Positions 25,240 through 39,734 of a stretch of 64,000 nt of DNA are shown here, one piece after another; within the stretch, counting starts at the first letter, position 1, and every line of letters starts with the position of its first letter. The stretch covers positions 4,249,751-4,313,750 of the forward strand of contig VZSR01000479.1 in the NCBI GenBank assembly GCA_013398615.1, written 5' to 3'. A program made the position numbers and the translations under genes. The notes beneath the pieces are model-generated. The model saw only the letters and a program-made list of their open reading frames with translations, was not told where the DNA came from and did no database searches. This stretch comes from Brachypodius melanocephalos. Taxonomy: Eukaryota > Chordata > Aves > Passeriformes > Pycnonotidae.

Positions 25240-25530
25240 GGTTGGTGCTATTTCCACTGCTCACATCTCAATTTATTTTGCTCATTTTTAACTGCAAAGC
25301 TGGCATATGATGATTTGCAAGTTCTTGAACTGGTAGCCTCTGATGTTCCCAGTATTTGAATGTGTGAATTCCTGTATCTATAGATGCACACATGGTTACA
25401 CACTCCTAAAGCACACATCAGTTTAGGCACTTCCCCCAAAACCTGTTCAGTTCCCAGATGGAAATGCACAATAAACACTTTTGCTTTGCCTGTTTGTGCA
25501 ACGACTGAATTGGGAGCGATTCACTCCTAC
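25240..25530 (+). mobile_element. Possible degraded LTR 3' portion
   Basis: At 25471 the sequence AATAAACACTTTTGCTTTG closely resembles the poly(A)/R region of the clear solo LTR (AATAAACTTTTGCTTTG at 16042). It is followed by a pyrimidine-purine mixed stretch ending CCTACA at about 25531. No flanking duplication or intact 5' end was found, so this is at best an old LTR fragment, and the shared motif could be coincidence. Confidence 0.35.
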
Positions 25531-27696
25531 AGTACGGAATTTGCAAAAAGCATTCTAACTGTTTACTATATCAAACAGCTTAAATTATGACTGCATTTTA
25601 TCTTTCCATTCACAGAAGGCTGGCTCTTCCTTCACAGGCATTCATCTAACGGGATTCTGAGCGTGCTGCTTCTCCCGTGACTGGGAGCAGGAGTCTTCAG
25701 TCAGCAATTTCTCTCCTGGAATAGGTTTTATTTCTGTGGGTTCTGGAGTACGAGTTACTCAGCAGTAAATAAGCACTTACCAAGCTAGGACGATTAAAGA
25801 TCAATTAAGGCACAATAAATTTTATAATAGATTTTGGCAACAGAATGTTTTTGTGCCTCTTGGCCTAAGGACTGAACCTCATAGCACTGGAAAAGTCAAA
25901 TAATGAACAGTTTTTCTCGTTTTCCTAGATTACTCAGTGGAACATGGTCAATTTGGTTCCAGTAAGGAGGAAAAATGTAACCAAATACCAGACCAGTATT
26001 CTCCATGCTGTGCTACTAGCACAGTATATTGTCCTTGAGTTTCCTGAGGGATGCAGTTAAAGTTGTGCCATTTACTCCTACTGAAGTCAAGCAGGAAAGT
26101 CCATTTCAGGACTTACATAAATACATTATGTATCTCACATACAAAATTACTGACTTCAAAGGCAGCTGCATTTCTGCTAACAAGAAGCTGACAAGGTACC
26201 TAACATAAAGGAGGTTCAATGGGCCAGTGTGATCTTTTTCCTACCTGAAGCTTTCCCAGCAAATGCTTTACCTGCCAGCAATTAGCAGGATGGGTGATGG
26301 GATTGTATGGGCTCTACAAAAGCAGAGGACAGGGATGTTTAAGTGACTCATCAAATCTCCAGGGCAAACAAAAGTAATCTCCAGCACACTGGAGTCAACC
26401 TGTTTGCTCACTGCATCCCCTGGTGCTCAGGTGAGTCACCCAGGGAGAGGCACCAGTGCACAAAACCAAGTTTGACTAACTCCCCAACACCAACAGAACC
26501 CTCTCACTCACTCCAGAGGATTTCAGCTCTGATGCTGAGTACCCAGCCCTCTCCCAGAGGAAACTGGGAAGGAACTAAGGTTTTTCCATTTGACCATTAC
26601 CTGAGTATTCTGGTAGACTTATATAAAATACATTATAGCTAATGACTGCACTTAAGATGGTCCCCAGTACTGCTGTTGTTGGGAAGAAATATTTAAAACT
26701 GACAACAAACACTTCAAGCACACATCAGTGAGGAGCTTTATGACACCACAGAGCCAAACAGCACCAAATTACTCGCCCATTTATGAGAATCAATGGGACA
26801 TATATATATTATGGGCCTTTTAGCCAGCACCAGATCTTAGTATTTCAGATGACTCAGGTTTTAAATATATTTTATTATCCTAATATTCTTATTATTGTAA
26901 TATATTAGTGAGATTAGATTGCAATTAAAAATTTCATCAGGAGATAATTTATTCCATTCTCATACTAATAGAATATTGTAGCTTCGTTGGCATTTTTATA
27001 CAGCAATGCAACTTGCAGTGCTACTCCAGAAAAATATAAATTATATTTCATCCCTTGACCATCATTGGAAGAGCTGGATGTATCTTGCTTTGTGTTTTTT
27101 CCACCCTGTGCTGAGGGGACATTTAAACTGGGAGTTTGTTAATGTATCAGCACCATTGTGTTGGGTGATGCACCCAGGACCAGCACCAGGGTGGAAAGAG
27201 AGTGGATGGACATTGCACCCTCCTAGACAGCCTGCATTCATAATGACCCCAGGGAACAGCAGGATGTGTATGCAATAATAAGAATATTGAGATGATAACA
27301 TGGTATCTAAATATTAAATGTTTTAAAGCAGTTATGGATAGAAGGTCTTCAGCAAGTTATTCCAAGATTTTCAGAAGTCTTGTGGTTATACAGGGGGCTG
27401 AGGGACAAAGTGGAAATTGCAGATAGGTGCCTGCTAGGAAAAGGCTGCTGATAGTAGCCCAGCTATGATAAGGCAGAGCAGCAAATCTGCCTTGTCTGCA
27501 TGCCATTTATAGGGGCATAAAATGAGCTTTGCTGCTACAGCTTATACCAGCCCTCAATGAAATACCTATCCTGGCAAAACACAAATGTGCTGAGTCCAAT
27601 GCATCGATGCTGAGGTTACTTCAGGTATAAAAATATTACAAAAACCTTCTACCCTGGAAGGGTGGAATCTGTCCTGATCAGTGTTCTCACTCACTG

Positions 27697-27697
27697 C

Positions 27698-27729
<32 letters not shown>

Positions 27730-27825
27730 AAAAAACCAAAAAAAAAAAACCCCCAAAAACAAACAAAAAACCCCCCAACAAACAAAAAACAACAAAAAAA
27801 AAAAAAAAAATCAAAAAACCCCCCA
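27697..27825 (+). repeat. A/C-only tract, (AAAAC)n with C runs
   Basis: About 108 bases (27702-27810) contain only A and C: an AAAAC repeat followed by A runs interrupted by blocks of five to six C. The opposite strand is T-rich with G5-6 runs. Confidence 0.95.
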
Positions 27826-30800
27826 GACAGTTTCTGTGCTGGAATAACTTCATGTAAATTACAGAAAGAAGAAAAGTGCTGTTTTTAATTTCACTTAGCT
27901 AGTTAATGGCATCACACTGTGTCCCTCTACTGGCTGGACCTCCACAGACATGTGGAGGTTGGACAGAGGGGTGAACAACATCTTTGGTCTCTGATTTTGA
28001 GAACACCAGGCTGCAATCACCCAAAATTTCCACTCAGTCATCAGCAGTGCACATTGCCTCTTCATCTAGAGTGCGGCTGACCTGTGCAGTGACTGCCTTG
28101 TGTGACAAAAACTGCCCCATGTGGCAATGCCTTGTGCTCCCTCCAGGACCAGGGGTGCAGGGCACAATCTCACAGCACACAGGGAAGCCCAGCTGTGCCC
28201 CACATCAGGCTGGGAGAGTGAGGATCTTGCACAGCTTGAGCAACAAGAGGCACACACTTGCTGTTCTTAGCCAGTGAAGGGCACTTCATGGTAATTTACA
28301 TCAGAAATTTAAAAAATGCATGTTAATGAGTTTCTGCAAGCTGGAATCTTGCAGGTGTCAGGAGAGAACCACATGGATTGAGCAGAACAGTGTTATTTCT
28401 GCTGGTGGGGTTTAGACACAAGGTTAAGCAGACCTCCTTCCACCCCTGCCCCCCGCCTGCTGTGGTGACCAGGGCTGAGAGATTTCCCTGCTCTTTCCTA
28501 ATTAGAGGCAGATAATCACTGTGACAGTGATAAATGTTACTGAACACAGTAAATTTAATATTACAAATATTATAGTGTGGTTTTTACTGCTGTGTCATAG
28601 CCCTCTGTGGCACATTCAGCACTTAGATTATGAAGGAAGGTTTTAAAGATTTTCCTTGTAAAAAGCAACAAACTCCAGAAAAGATTACTCCAAGGCTCAT
28701 AGATCTAATTAGCAGACTGCTGATTAAGCAGAGCATGCCTCCAACTTTCTGGTTATGGTTCTTGCATCATGTTTAAATTCCAGCAATATATGTACAGCAG
28801 CAATTTAGCATTAACGCCCTGCTGGATGTCACAGACTTACTTTCATTTAGTTTGCACGAATACAGAGATACCCCAAATCCAGGAACCAAGGTAAATTACA
28901 GATTTTTGGAGGCTTTTTTTTCCTAATTACACAGCCATGAATAAAATGATTTTGTAACAAAAAGGGATGCAAGATCCCACAGCATTTGAGCGATCCTGAT
29001 GGTGCCAGTGTGATGCACTGGTGTTTTGCATCCCACAGGAAGGTTGTGGATGTTTCCTACAGACATACTCAACCCATATCAGGGAAGGATGAAGTCTCTC
29101 CAATTCTTTGCACACAAAAAAGCCAAACATTGGCTTGCACAGCCCAAGAAAGACACTGGGAAAAGCGCACACTGAGCAAAAAAATGGAGTAAAACTCCAA
29201 ATTAAAAGCAGGAAAAGAGCACCAGGGGTAGCGCAGGATGGGAAAGGGAAATGCAGATAAAGGTTCAGTAAGGAAAACATCTCAAAATCCTCTCCCATAT
29301 GGAAAACAGGAAAAAGCATGGTGTTACCTTCACAGCACTATATCAAGATCCACAGCAGGGATCAATAATACTTAATTAACTACCAGCACTAGAATTCTAA
29401 AATTATTAAAGTTTCCCTTTAAATATGGGCAAGGTCACACTTGCAGGAATACAATGCCTCTCACTGCTTGATGTTCCCAACTTATTAGTCCTAAATATCC
29501 ACTTTTCTATCAAAATCCTTGAATCACAGCTGAGCAGTGATTAAGGGACTAATTTACGTCTTTCTCTACATTATAATGCCATGTATTAGACTGCTGGGAA
29601 CAGAGAGAAAAGGATACTCAGAACCTCCTTAGGCTCTGTGGATGTTACATACAATTTTGATTTCCCAGACTCTAAGCTTATTTCCTCTGTTCAGGACTTC
29701 TGCCTCAGTTAGCAGCAGACCCCTGAAAACATGTAATGAAGGATCAATAGGAAAAGCACATCAAATCTTAGTAATTATTTCTTTTTTCACTGTAGTTACA
29801 CTAGTAATGTCCCACTCCGTGGAAGGGACTGTACATGCTACTTGAATGGACAATAATGTAATTAAATTGACAGCTCTGTGTGTTGCTCTTACAGACTAGA
29901 ATAGTCTAATTTTAGATTATAATAATTTAATGTAGACATTACTCAAGCAAGCTTCGCCTTTTATAGTTATCTTCATTTTAAATTACTGCAAGTAACATGC
30001 ACAGATGTTACCTACATGCTACCTAAAACATGGTATTTGAATAAAAACCCATTGTAGTAAAAATGTGCACTGAAAGTTGGCGTAACTGAGAAAATAAACC
30101 AGCAGACTGATTCATCACAAGGCCAGGTCCATATCAGGCATCTCTTTCTCTACAGTTTTGCATTTTTAACTGTGGTGCATCATCACCCCCCGCCCCCCTA
30201 AACTTGCCTTTTTACAACAGCAGCAAAGGTGACTTGCCTGTTGCATTCATTTGAAGTCCCATTTGCTTATTTTCTTAGGAAAATAAGAGTTTCCTGGTCG
30301 GTACAGCCCTCCAAGTGAAATCTGCAGCACAGCATGAACCCAGCAATGCCAGCAGCAAGAGCGAAGCAACCTCAGGTTGCCAAAGAATGCACATGGTTAT
30401 TCAAATTATGGTTTGATTTTAAAGTTTTAACAAATTTCCCAGTTAAGTTATGCGCATACAAAACACACCAAAAGGCACTGCTACATTTTGGGATGGAAGA
30501 TAACAGTGCAAACACATCTACACATCTTTTACTTAAGAATATATTTGCAAAATAATGACGTGGCAAGAAAGTGAATGTAATTAAAAATAATGCAATATAA
30601 ATGGTTGCAGAAATTTAATATTCTAAGCATGCCTTATTTCTTTCTCCAGTGGAAGTGGTTTTTTCTTGATTCAGATCCAGATGGCACAAACTCTGCAAAT
30701 AAACCAAAACACACAGCTCTGGTATTTCAACAAATAGCATGATACAGAAATAGTACTTTGGGACTATTCATAGTTTTGAAACAAAAATATTAGTGTTGGT

Positions 30801-31414
30801 ATTCCATTATTTTTTTCTGGAATGCTTAAATGATTTCCAGGTTGTCTGTTATTTTATCTTGCTCTTTTTTTGTTTAACTACCACTTTGTACAAGATATGT
30901 AATAAATGTGTGACTCTCCAATGAAGTTCCTGCCTGGCACAGAAAGATGTTCACTTAGAATTAGTGAACTTAGTTCATTAGAATTCAATTTTCCTTAGAC
31001 AGCAAAAGAATCAGGAAAGCACAGCAGCATCCTCCGACTGGTCTGCTCTATCCAGTTCAGAATGTAATTTTTTACCCCATTGGCCCTACTGTAAAAAGCT
31101 CACTCAAGTTTATACCACCTATACTGGTATAAAAATGACACATACTGGAGGAGAGCACTCACCTTCACTCCCCATGGTAGGTTTTTTTGCCTCAGGCAGC
31201 TTTTCCCACTCCTTACAAGAACAGTCTTGCAGTAGTGGCTCTCCCACTCCTCAGTGTAGCAATGAAATGTTGGAAAGGTCATCTTGGCTGTAATAACTCT
31301 GCCATGTCCTTCAGATGTGCATGCCCCTCCCAGCCTTTGAAAGCTTTTGAATTTTAAATTACTAAAAACCAGATTTTATTGAACTGAAGGAATTAGAAGA
31401 GATTTTTATGAGAT

Positions 31415-31500
31415 TTACAGAGGGACCTCAGCCCACTGGAGAAATGGGTCTACAAGGAAACCAGGAACTACATGAGGTTGAGCAAAGAGAATTACCAAAG
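31415..31500 (+). repeat. CR1 LINE internal fragment
   Basis: AGAGGGACCTCAGCCCACTG, GGAGAAATGGGTCTACAAGG and CATGAGGTTGAGCAAAGAG resemble the CR1 ORF2 3' coding region (the leader of the GGCTGGAGAAATGGGCTGACA block). It lacks the tail and is flanked by unique DNA. Confidence 0.55.
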
Positions 31501-34381
31501 ATGGAAAATGTATGTTCATTCCCACAGGATGAAAAGACCTGACTCCCTCAACCCAAAGGCTGTGCTCTCTTTGGACAGCTGCAAGACACAGCTTGGTTAT
31601 GGACTGATGGCAGCTGCTGACAAGCTCTGAGACCTTGTGTTACCCTTTCCACAGGCAGCTCTGCCCATATTGGGACCCACTGCTTCACCAAGAGAGAACA
31701 ATGCTTTTGTCCAAGCTTGGAGCAAACTGATCTGGTTAAAAAAAAAAGAGGAGGTGTATCCAAAGGTCTCTGCATGCATTTCAGATATGCAGTAAATTTC
31801 CCATCAGCTACTCCATCCATCTCTCCCTTGTCACAGAGCTGTGTGCATTCTTTACAGATAAATGAGAATGAAATGTAAACTCCTCTCAGATGAGTAAGAT
31901 ATACAGGCTGTCTCACTGGGGCTCTGCAGCAAGCATTTATATAAAACAACAGCCTATGAATGGATGGAAGAGCAGCTACTTCTATTTTGTGGAGAGACTC
32001 ATCCCTGTCTGATACAGAAATATTATTACAACAGGGCCCAGCTAGAATTGTTCATAAAGTTCAGGATTTTATTTCAAGTACACCAGTCTAATTTCACAGA
32101 TGTACACATGAGTATATGAGTTTCTGCAGAGACATGATGTTAGCCCAATGACACTGAAATATATTAAAGAGGGGCTCTAAAATAGCAATTTTACTATTTC
32201 TATTCCTGCAGGAATGATATCAAATGCTGTCAACACGATATTGGTTGATCTGGAGGGTTTTTGTTGATAAAGAATTCAGTCGTCTTTCACTGATCAAAGA
32301 GTGTCCCCATCTGCTGAGAATTGTGCTCCACATGCTCAGCACCTACCACCAGATGTAGGGACCAAGATTTGGGCAGCTATGGACACTCATGGATTTGGGG
32401 AGGGAGCACTGGACTAGGGGAGGACTGTTGGGAAGGTTCCACCAGAAAAAAGGATACACATCTTAAATAACTGGCGACTGAGTTCTTCTCAGAACTTCAG
32501 AGGAAAGACAAGCAGGGTGCTAAATAACCAAACTACCATCTCTCCACTTCTCCTGTTGAGAATAGAGAGCTTTCCATGACAGCCCCATTATTAATGCTAT
32601 AAATCTGATACACGTTTTATTCAAACATGCAGACAGGGATCCACAACCCTTGTGACAGGTAATTTACTTTAAGGGACCTTAGAGGAGAAACCTTGTAAAT
32701 CAGTTTGCCATTTTAAAAAGGTAAAACTCTCAGCTTGAGATGAAATAACTTAAATTATCTTTCTATGTATCTTAGATTGGTGAAGAATTGTGGGTTTAAG
32801 AATTATGTTGAGGTTTTATTAGTGCCTGAGACAGTGGGATAGTTTGCTGCACTTGAGTGCTCCCTATGCTTTGAGGAAAGATATCCAAAATAATTTATCA
32901 TCTGTAATGTTTGCACCAAGCATTTGTTCTCATTGATCCTTTTCATGCACAAATGAAAAATAAAGATGTGAATGCATTTTTCTGACACATGCATTTTTTT
33001 CTTTCTGATCATTGAACAAAGAAATCTGATTCCTCTCTCCAGTCTGCAGAATAAACCCCTGAACACCAGGATTTCATATTTGAAGATGGCACAGCTCTTC
33101 CTCCTGGGCTGGAATAAAGACATCTTGGGCATTTTCCTTGCTTGTCCCTGGGTTTGTACCCCTGGAACCTACACCTGATTTGCAAATTTAATCACTGAAC
33201 AGCACTCACACACCTACCACTTTTATTAACATTTATTTTTTAGCATCATGTGGATTTTTATGAAACTTCAGGGGTGCCCAAGCAGATCTCCATCTCCCAC
33301 TGAGAAGCCACTTAAAATCTGCTCTCACACTTCTGAACTCCCATCAGGTATTTATGTTCTTTTTGAGTGTTTAAATGCACATGACAACAACATGATCTGT
33401 ATCGTGGTGCTGTCCTCTAACCCCCCTGGAGCAAAGAGTGAGGACCAGCCAAGGCATTCTGGTTCTCAAAACTACATATAAAATTAATTCAATAATTATG
33501 CTACAGTATGGAACTGCTTGGCAGGCAAGGCCAGGAAGGTTGCAAGGAAAAATGGACATAAACCCATGGTCTTGAGAAGAACACAAAGGCTGTTCATTGC
33601 AGAGTATTCCTGTCTCCAAAACAATTCCCAAACGTGCCACCAGCCATCAACTAAGGTCAAAGCTTGGATAGGCCACTAGGGACGATATTTTTTTTACCTT
33701 CTGCATAAAAGAGTAGGGGTAGATACATGTTACAATCTCAGCCTCACAGTAAACAAGAACAACTTTCATTTCAATAATTATATTTGTGGGTTTAAATGGA
33801 AAATGGAGAAGTAAAACCTTCTCCAGCTCAGTGCATGCCTGTGAACAGCTCTGCTCTCTGCAGTGTCATTTCACATTCATGAAATAAATGAAATATGTAA
33901 TTGGAAAACTTGAAATGAATTTTAAACCCATTAGCAGCAGCATAATATTTACCCTAAATGACAATGTTTCTCATGAGATAAGAAAAGCACAGGGTCCTGC
34001 AGCAGTGGTACTGTCCTGGAATGAATGAGCAGGGAGGAAGCAGCTTTGGGTTACATTGCAGGCTCTCACCATCAGGGCTGGGATCAGGAGGAGAAAACAG
34101 TTTGCAATCCATACTTGGAAAAGAATTCCTTACCAAAGAAAAAGGCAATTTATTTCTACAAGTTCTACAGCACTTCCTTTATGAAATGACAGTGTCACCA
34201 GATTGCCAGAGAGTGCTTTGGGTCTGCAGAGCTCTTGCCTCTACATCACCAAACATTTCTGACAGAACACGTGACACAGACACTTGCAAATAGATCCAGG
34301 TTTGTGTACAAGGTGTAAACAGGATGGCTTGGAATAATATGGAGAATATTAATATGAATTCTTCATGTACCATAAAAAATG

Positions 34382-34410
34382 TACATATATATACACATAT
34401 ACACATATAT
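34382..34410 (+). repeat. TA/CA dinucleotide repeat
   Basis: Alternating purine-pyrimidine run of TA and CA steps. Confidence 0.85.
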
Positions 34411-36744
34411 CAACATATTACTGTGCTGCAGCTGGCTATAGAGCATCCTAAGTGTTCATTCAGACATCCAGAAACCCAGAACTTATCACTTCCACTGCTG
34501 ATCCTCACATAACACAATCAATCTGCTTCCTGATTCAACAAAAGAGGCTTAAACCACTTTTTTTCCCCACCACAGTAACTATTTTTGGTGTCCAAAGGAG
34601 GCCAGGAGGAAAAACAAGGTTGGGAGATGGAAAAAGAAATCTCCTAAGAGCTGAGATCTTACCAGTCATCTCAGAGCAGGAGTCTTTGGTCTCCAGTCCT
34701 GTGCCAGTGGGGAATACAGTGCAGCACAATTCAGCAAACACCAATAAACCAAACAACACTATCAAAAAAAAACCTCAGAGGGGGTCATCTCAGAATATCC
34801 AATGCCAGCCACTATCATTTAACCTCATCTCTTCGGGATTATGTTTTCTCTCTCCCCTGCTCAGCCCTGTATGAGATAGTCCTGTCTAGCAGAGACAAAA
34901 ACCCAACAGTGATCATTCAGCAAAGGCATGTGACAGACACTGACTCCATTGCTGTCTGATTGTTTGCCAGGTTTGGGCTGTCACAGCACCGTGTACAAAA
35001 TCACATGATGCTGCTCTCCAAAGCAGAGGGGCCCTGCTCGCTACCTGCTCTTAGATGTCAGGAAACATCTTTCCTAAACTCTCAATCCCCTGTTCAACCT
35101 CCTACTGAAAACCACAGGCTGAACTTCTCCAAAGAAATGTGTAAGTATCCTCATTTTCCAATAAAGAACTCTGTGCCAATGTCCTGTGAGGCACCACCTG
35201 GTCCTTTTGCAGCTCCCAGCACTACATGCTGAGCCCTTTAATTGATGCACAGAGCATCCAGCTCTGCTCCTTCCCCTCATCCTCATAAATCCCTTTGCAA
35301 CTTGGGAAGAACATGTTCCTGCTGGGACTTCTACTCACCACCTTCTCTTAATCTTACAAGATTTCTCATACTATGCAAGCTACTGCCACAACATTTATTT
35401 CCCACAGTTGTTAAAGAATAAAAAAGAATGGTGCCATGTTGAATGAGACAGGATTTGAATCTCTATCTAGTTTTCAGTTCTGATATAAGAATGCTTCTAA
35501 GCTTCCTTTCCTGCAGCTTCAGTCATGTTCTTTCATAAAACATTTCCAAAAGAGCCCTACATGGCATTTACTAAATACTATCCTCCACTGAATCAAGGCA
35601 TTACAAACAGCCCAGCGCTGTGTCTAGGCAGTGGATGTGACCACCCTGTTGGAAACAGTTCACATTTGTGCCATGCACAGAAGGAACTGACAATCCAGCT
35701 AATTAACATCAGGTAATGAATTTTAAGATATTTGTAGTTACGTACTGTGGCATTTTCTGCAGGCCAGCCCACCTGGGAAGAGAGTGAGCACCTGTGCAGT
35801 GATGAACTGGGAGCACTGGGATGCTCTAAGTGGTGCACACTTGTGGCATCTGTCAAAGGATCAAGTGATGGGCCCATGAGTGACCTCACAGCAGCTCACA
35901 GGATGGATGGGACAGTCACCAGCAAGGGTGGGACAGGAGGAGCCAGAGCCAGCAATGCCAAGCACAGGTGAATTCTGCTGCTGTGCCTCAGAAATAAACC
36001 CCACCACACAAAAACTGCCAAATGTGGACCTCAAGGAAACACCAGCTGAGTCTGACAGTACTCAGTGCAAAATTAAATGTTTCTTCTGAAAAGATCTCTG
36101 ACCTTTCAGAGTGAGAAGAAGTTTGGATGTTTGGTTTGCAATAGAAACAATATGACATGAACTGTACATTTGCATAAAGAGGATATTAGGATATTAGGAG
36201 ACAAAAAAGTAAATGCAATCCATATTTGTAAAAAACCTCTCTTTTTTCAAATTAAAAATATATTTTAATCTTTTAAGGTACATCTGGTTTATGGGTAATG
36301 GGCAGTTAATGCTATGTATTCACAGTAATAAATATTCCACAATAATGTTAAAAGGATAGGATGAAGACACACACTCCAGGGCTGCATCTGAATCTCTGAA
36401 ATTTAAGACTACATCAGTTCTCTGTTTATAGCAATCAGCCCACCCCTGGAGGGACAGCAGTGTTCTAGTAAACTACAGCTGACACACACAATGAACAATT
36501 CAATTTCTTCAAGATTCAATAAAAGATAATTTGAAGGGTGAAGTTCCCATTGCTGACAGCTGCCAGGTGAGAAAAGGGATTTGCTTTTATTAAAGACAGA
36601 GAAGAACCAACAGGTTTTTTTATTTCCACTGTGATATAAACAAATATATGCTGACAAGTTTAACATTTTGGAGGGGTTTTTGGTGTTAATTTTTGAGTAT
36701 TGTCTTGGTTAATTTTTCTTTTTCTGTGAGGTTATAAAACAACA

Positions 36745-36870
36745 AGGCCAGGTTGGATGGGGCTTGGAGCAACCTGGGATAGTGGGAGGTGTCCCTGCCC
36801 ATGAGAGGGGGTTGGAATGAGATGAGCTTTAAAGGTCCTTTCCAACCCAAGCAGTTCTGTGATTCCATGA
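36745..36870 (+). repeat. CR1 LINE 3' fragment
   Basis: Sense CR1 tail: GGCCAGGTTGGATGGGGCTT, GGTGTCCCTGCCCATGAGAG, GGTTGGAATGAGATGAGC and TTCTGTGATTCCATGA at the terminus. Confidence 0.95.
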
Positions 36871-37833
36871 CTTTGCTGTTGACAGTAATGAGTTGCTGTG
36901 CACAACAGATCTCATGGCTTTGACCTGTCATATTTATTACTGTCTTACAATGAAACCAGAGGGCTTTCCATACACGTAATCCTATTCCAGGCTACTTTTA
37001 TACAATCAGGAAACTCATGCAAACATTAAGAGTTTTCATGAAATTTTTCCCTCCACTTCCACAATGGAGAGGTCCCTCCCTCCTCATCCCCAGCACCCAA
37101 ACTACCAAGCAAATCCTTGCAGAGCCAGCGAAGAAAGAAAATACCATGAAGATGAGTAACTTTGAACTACATTAGGTTGTTATTAATGTTAAGTCCATGA
37201 CAAATCCATTAAGTCCTGTAAAGCTCCATAAACACTTTGCCAGGCTGTAAGAACAGAATGGTCTAAATACCTTGTCCAGCAATTTTTGCTCCTATACAAA
37301 AGATCTGGTTTTTGTGTTAAACCTGTGACTAGAATGATTTCAAACTACACTGCAAAATGCACTGTGTTCTTCCCATTTCCCAGCTACTAAAAACATTGTT
37401 TGTAAGGTATTAATCTCTAATAAAGAAGGCAGATATTTTGAAAGTTCTCCAGCAAAAACTGTGTTTGCATCAATTAAAAAAAACCCCACAATCAAGCAAC
37501 AAGCCAAAATCAAAACCCCACTTTGAAACTGATAATACATAATGCTTGGAAACTGGCACTTCACCCTTTTACTCCAAATATTGCTGGACATCTGGAAGTT
37601 ATTAGCTACAGTAATAATTTCTACTTTGCCTCCAGTCTACATTTTTCCTCTGAGTCACTCATGAAACATTTTTAATCCTATAAAATAGAAGCCTAAATCA
37701 AGAAGCATTGATTCCAGGTATCTTTTTTTTTTCTCTCCCTGACTCAGAGCACTCTCTCTGCTGGGGCTGTTCCCTGCACAGCTCCTCTGCACACTCAGGT
37801 AGGTGCACACCATGATCCCACATGTGCAAGACA

Positions 37834-38030
37834 CAGAGTGACAGAACCCCTGGACTGGAAGAGACTCTAAAGATGATCTCATTCCAATCCTCTGATGGGC
37901 ACAGACACCTTCTCTTATCCCAGGTTTCTCCAAGCCCTGTCCAACCTGTTGTTGAACAAAGGGATGGGACATCCACAGCTTCTCTGGGCAACCTCTGCCA
38001 GGGCCATTACCTTTTGACCTTTACCACCCC
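37834..38030 (-). repeat. CR1 LINE 3' fragment
   Basis: Reverse-complement CR1: ACTGGAAGAGACTCTAAAG, GGGCACAGACACCTTCTC, CAAGCCCTGTCCAACCTG and CACAGCTTCTCTGGGCAACC in the expected order. Confidence 0.85.
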
Positions 38031-38717
38031 AAAAAATTAACTTGGCTGAAAGTTTACCCCCTCAAACAAATGCGTAGGTGACATTTCACAGACACAAAAA
38101 TGTTTGAAAGAAAGGAAGGTTTGAAGGTAGGAGTCACAAAGAAATCCTAAATCAGTCCTACAGTATTAGCAGTGAATGAAAGGCAAAATATCATCATCTG
38201 GATTAATGTGAAACTTGGGTAGTTCTCAACCAACTATAAATATTAAAATCCTCATATATCTTCTCACAGTCCAGGTATAAATTATGACTACTTGGCCAAA
38301 TTCCAGTTTAGTTAATTACAATTTCAGATAAAATAATATCCTGTCTAATTTAATTGGAGTATGACATAATAGGGGATTTATATTAATCAGAAAATTCTGG
38401 AATAATAATTCATTTAAGGAGCAATATCATTACAGAATTCTATTAGTGGCAGTTTTTACCAAAAATGTAAGCTGTAACCATCACCTTATTATATTTTTGC
38501 AGTGATCTGTCTCTGGATTTTATACCATTCGCATTCCTGTAGCACTTGAGTATCTTCTGTGTGAAATCAATAGCAATATCTAACCCCACAGGTGGATAAT
38601 GAGGTTTCTAAAATGACAACAGAGCTGAGATCTCTCCTCTAGCACCCTTGTTCTCTTCTGCTGTCATTTTAATTTCAGGGTTTTGCTTGTGTGGTTTTCT
38701 TCATGTTGTTTTTGTTG

Positions 38718-38736
38718 TTTTTTTTTTTTTTTTTTT
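38718..38736 (+). repeat. Poly(T) tract
   Basis: Nineteen T followed by ACAG. On the plus strand it mimics a splice acceptor, but no plus-strand exon is supported. Confidence 0.95.
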
Positions 38737-39701
38737 ACAGCCACATAAACACTTGTAAAATAAGTCTTGCAGAATCTGACATCAGATCTGATGCCTCGAA
38801 AATATTGGGGTTTTCTGTCATGGAGCTTTTAACAAGTGGATCAAATCCTTAAACAGCAACCAGATCACTGCTGAAGGGAAGAGAAGAGGGTGATGGAGTG
38901 AGAGTTTAATGGAAGGAGGAGAACACACGGGGACAACACAAAACTGGAAATTAGTTCACAGCAGCAAAAAGAAGCCTGGAAGAGACTACCTGACATCAGT
39001 GCCCATGACAGCTGTGTGCTGGCCAGGGGTGCTTCCCATCTCTTGGTGAGCATGGCAGCCCTGTGTCCATTCCAGACAGACACTGGCTGCACACCAGAAA
39101 AACTCCACTGATTCCAACAGTGTTGCCAGTCCACTGCTGTTACATGTCCCTTGGCATTTAAACACCTCAAAACAGCATCAGAGCATCAAATTATGCTCCT
39201 TGGGCTTGATCCTATGGGGGTGGACAGAGGGATGCCAGCCCTGATTCAGGGCAGCACCTGCCTGAAGAACCCAACCCTGATGTTCACTCTGCTGCTGGGC
39301 TGCCTGAAATACACCTGGCACACAAAACTGGGGCTCCAAGCCAAAATTCTGATGCACATGAGGTTATCAAGCCTTTAAAACATCTGGCCAAGAGGTCCGC
39401 AGTGCTTTGGGAAGTTGGTTCCCTTCTGTGACTGGCTGGGCACAGGCATCCAGCCTGAACTATGCATAAACCACAAGCTGGGTAATAAAACCCCAGGATT
39501 TGTGTGGCTCAGGTAAATAAATGCAACCCAGAAGAAGTGGCTGCTATGAAAAGTTCACAGCTGAAACAAAAGCTTGGTGACAGCAGGTAGCAGCATGGAG
39601 CCTGCTGGGAGTGGCTTGGCTCCCACCCCAGACACACATATTCCCCTTTTATTTAACGCTGGGAATATAAACTTTATTATAGGAAGAAGCTTAGATAATT
39701 T

Positions 39702-39734
39702 CATCTAACCTCTTCTTAGATAAGAGGTTAGATG
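39702..39734. repeat. Perfect 13-bp inverted repeat (hairpin)
   Basis: CATCTAACCTCTT at 39702-39714 and its exact reverse complement at 39722-39734 are separated by a 7-base loop. Outer AGAAG (about 39685) and CTTCT (from 39735) could extend the stem across a bulge. Confidence 0.85.

Noticed and set aside
27566..27853. Phenylalanine-rich ORF of 95 codons on the minus strand
   Set aside because: Translation of the A/C simple repeat, not a membrane protein.
38700..38745. Poly(T)-ACAG as a plus-strand splice acceptor
   Set aside because: No downstream plus-strand coding frame or recognisable exon; a homopolymer explains it.
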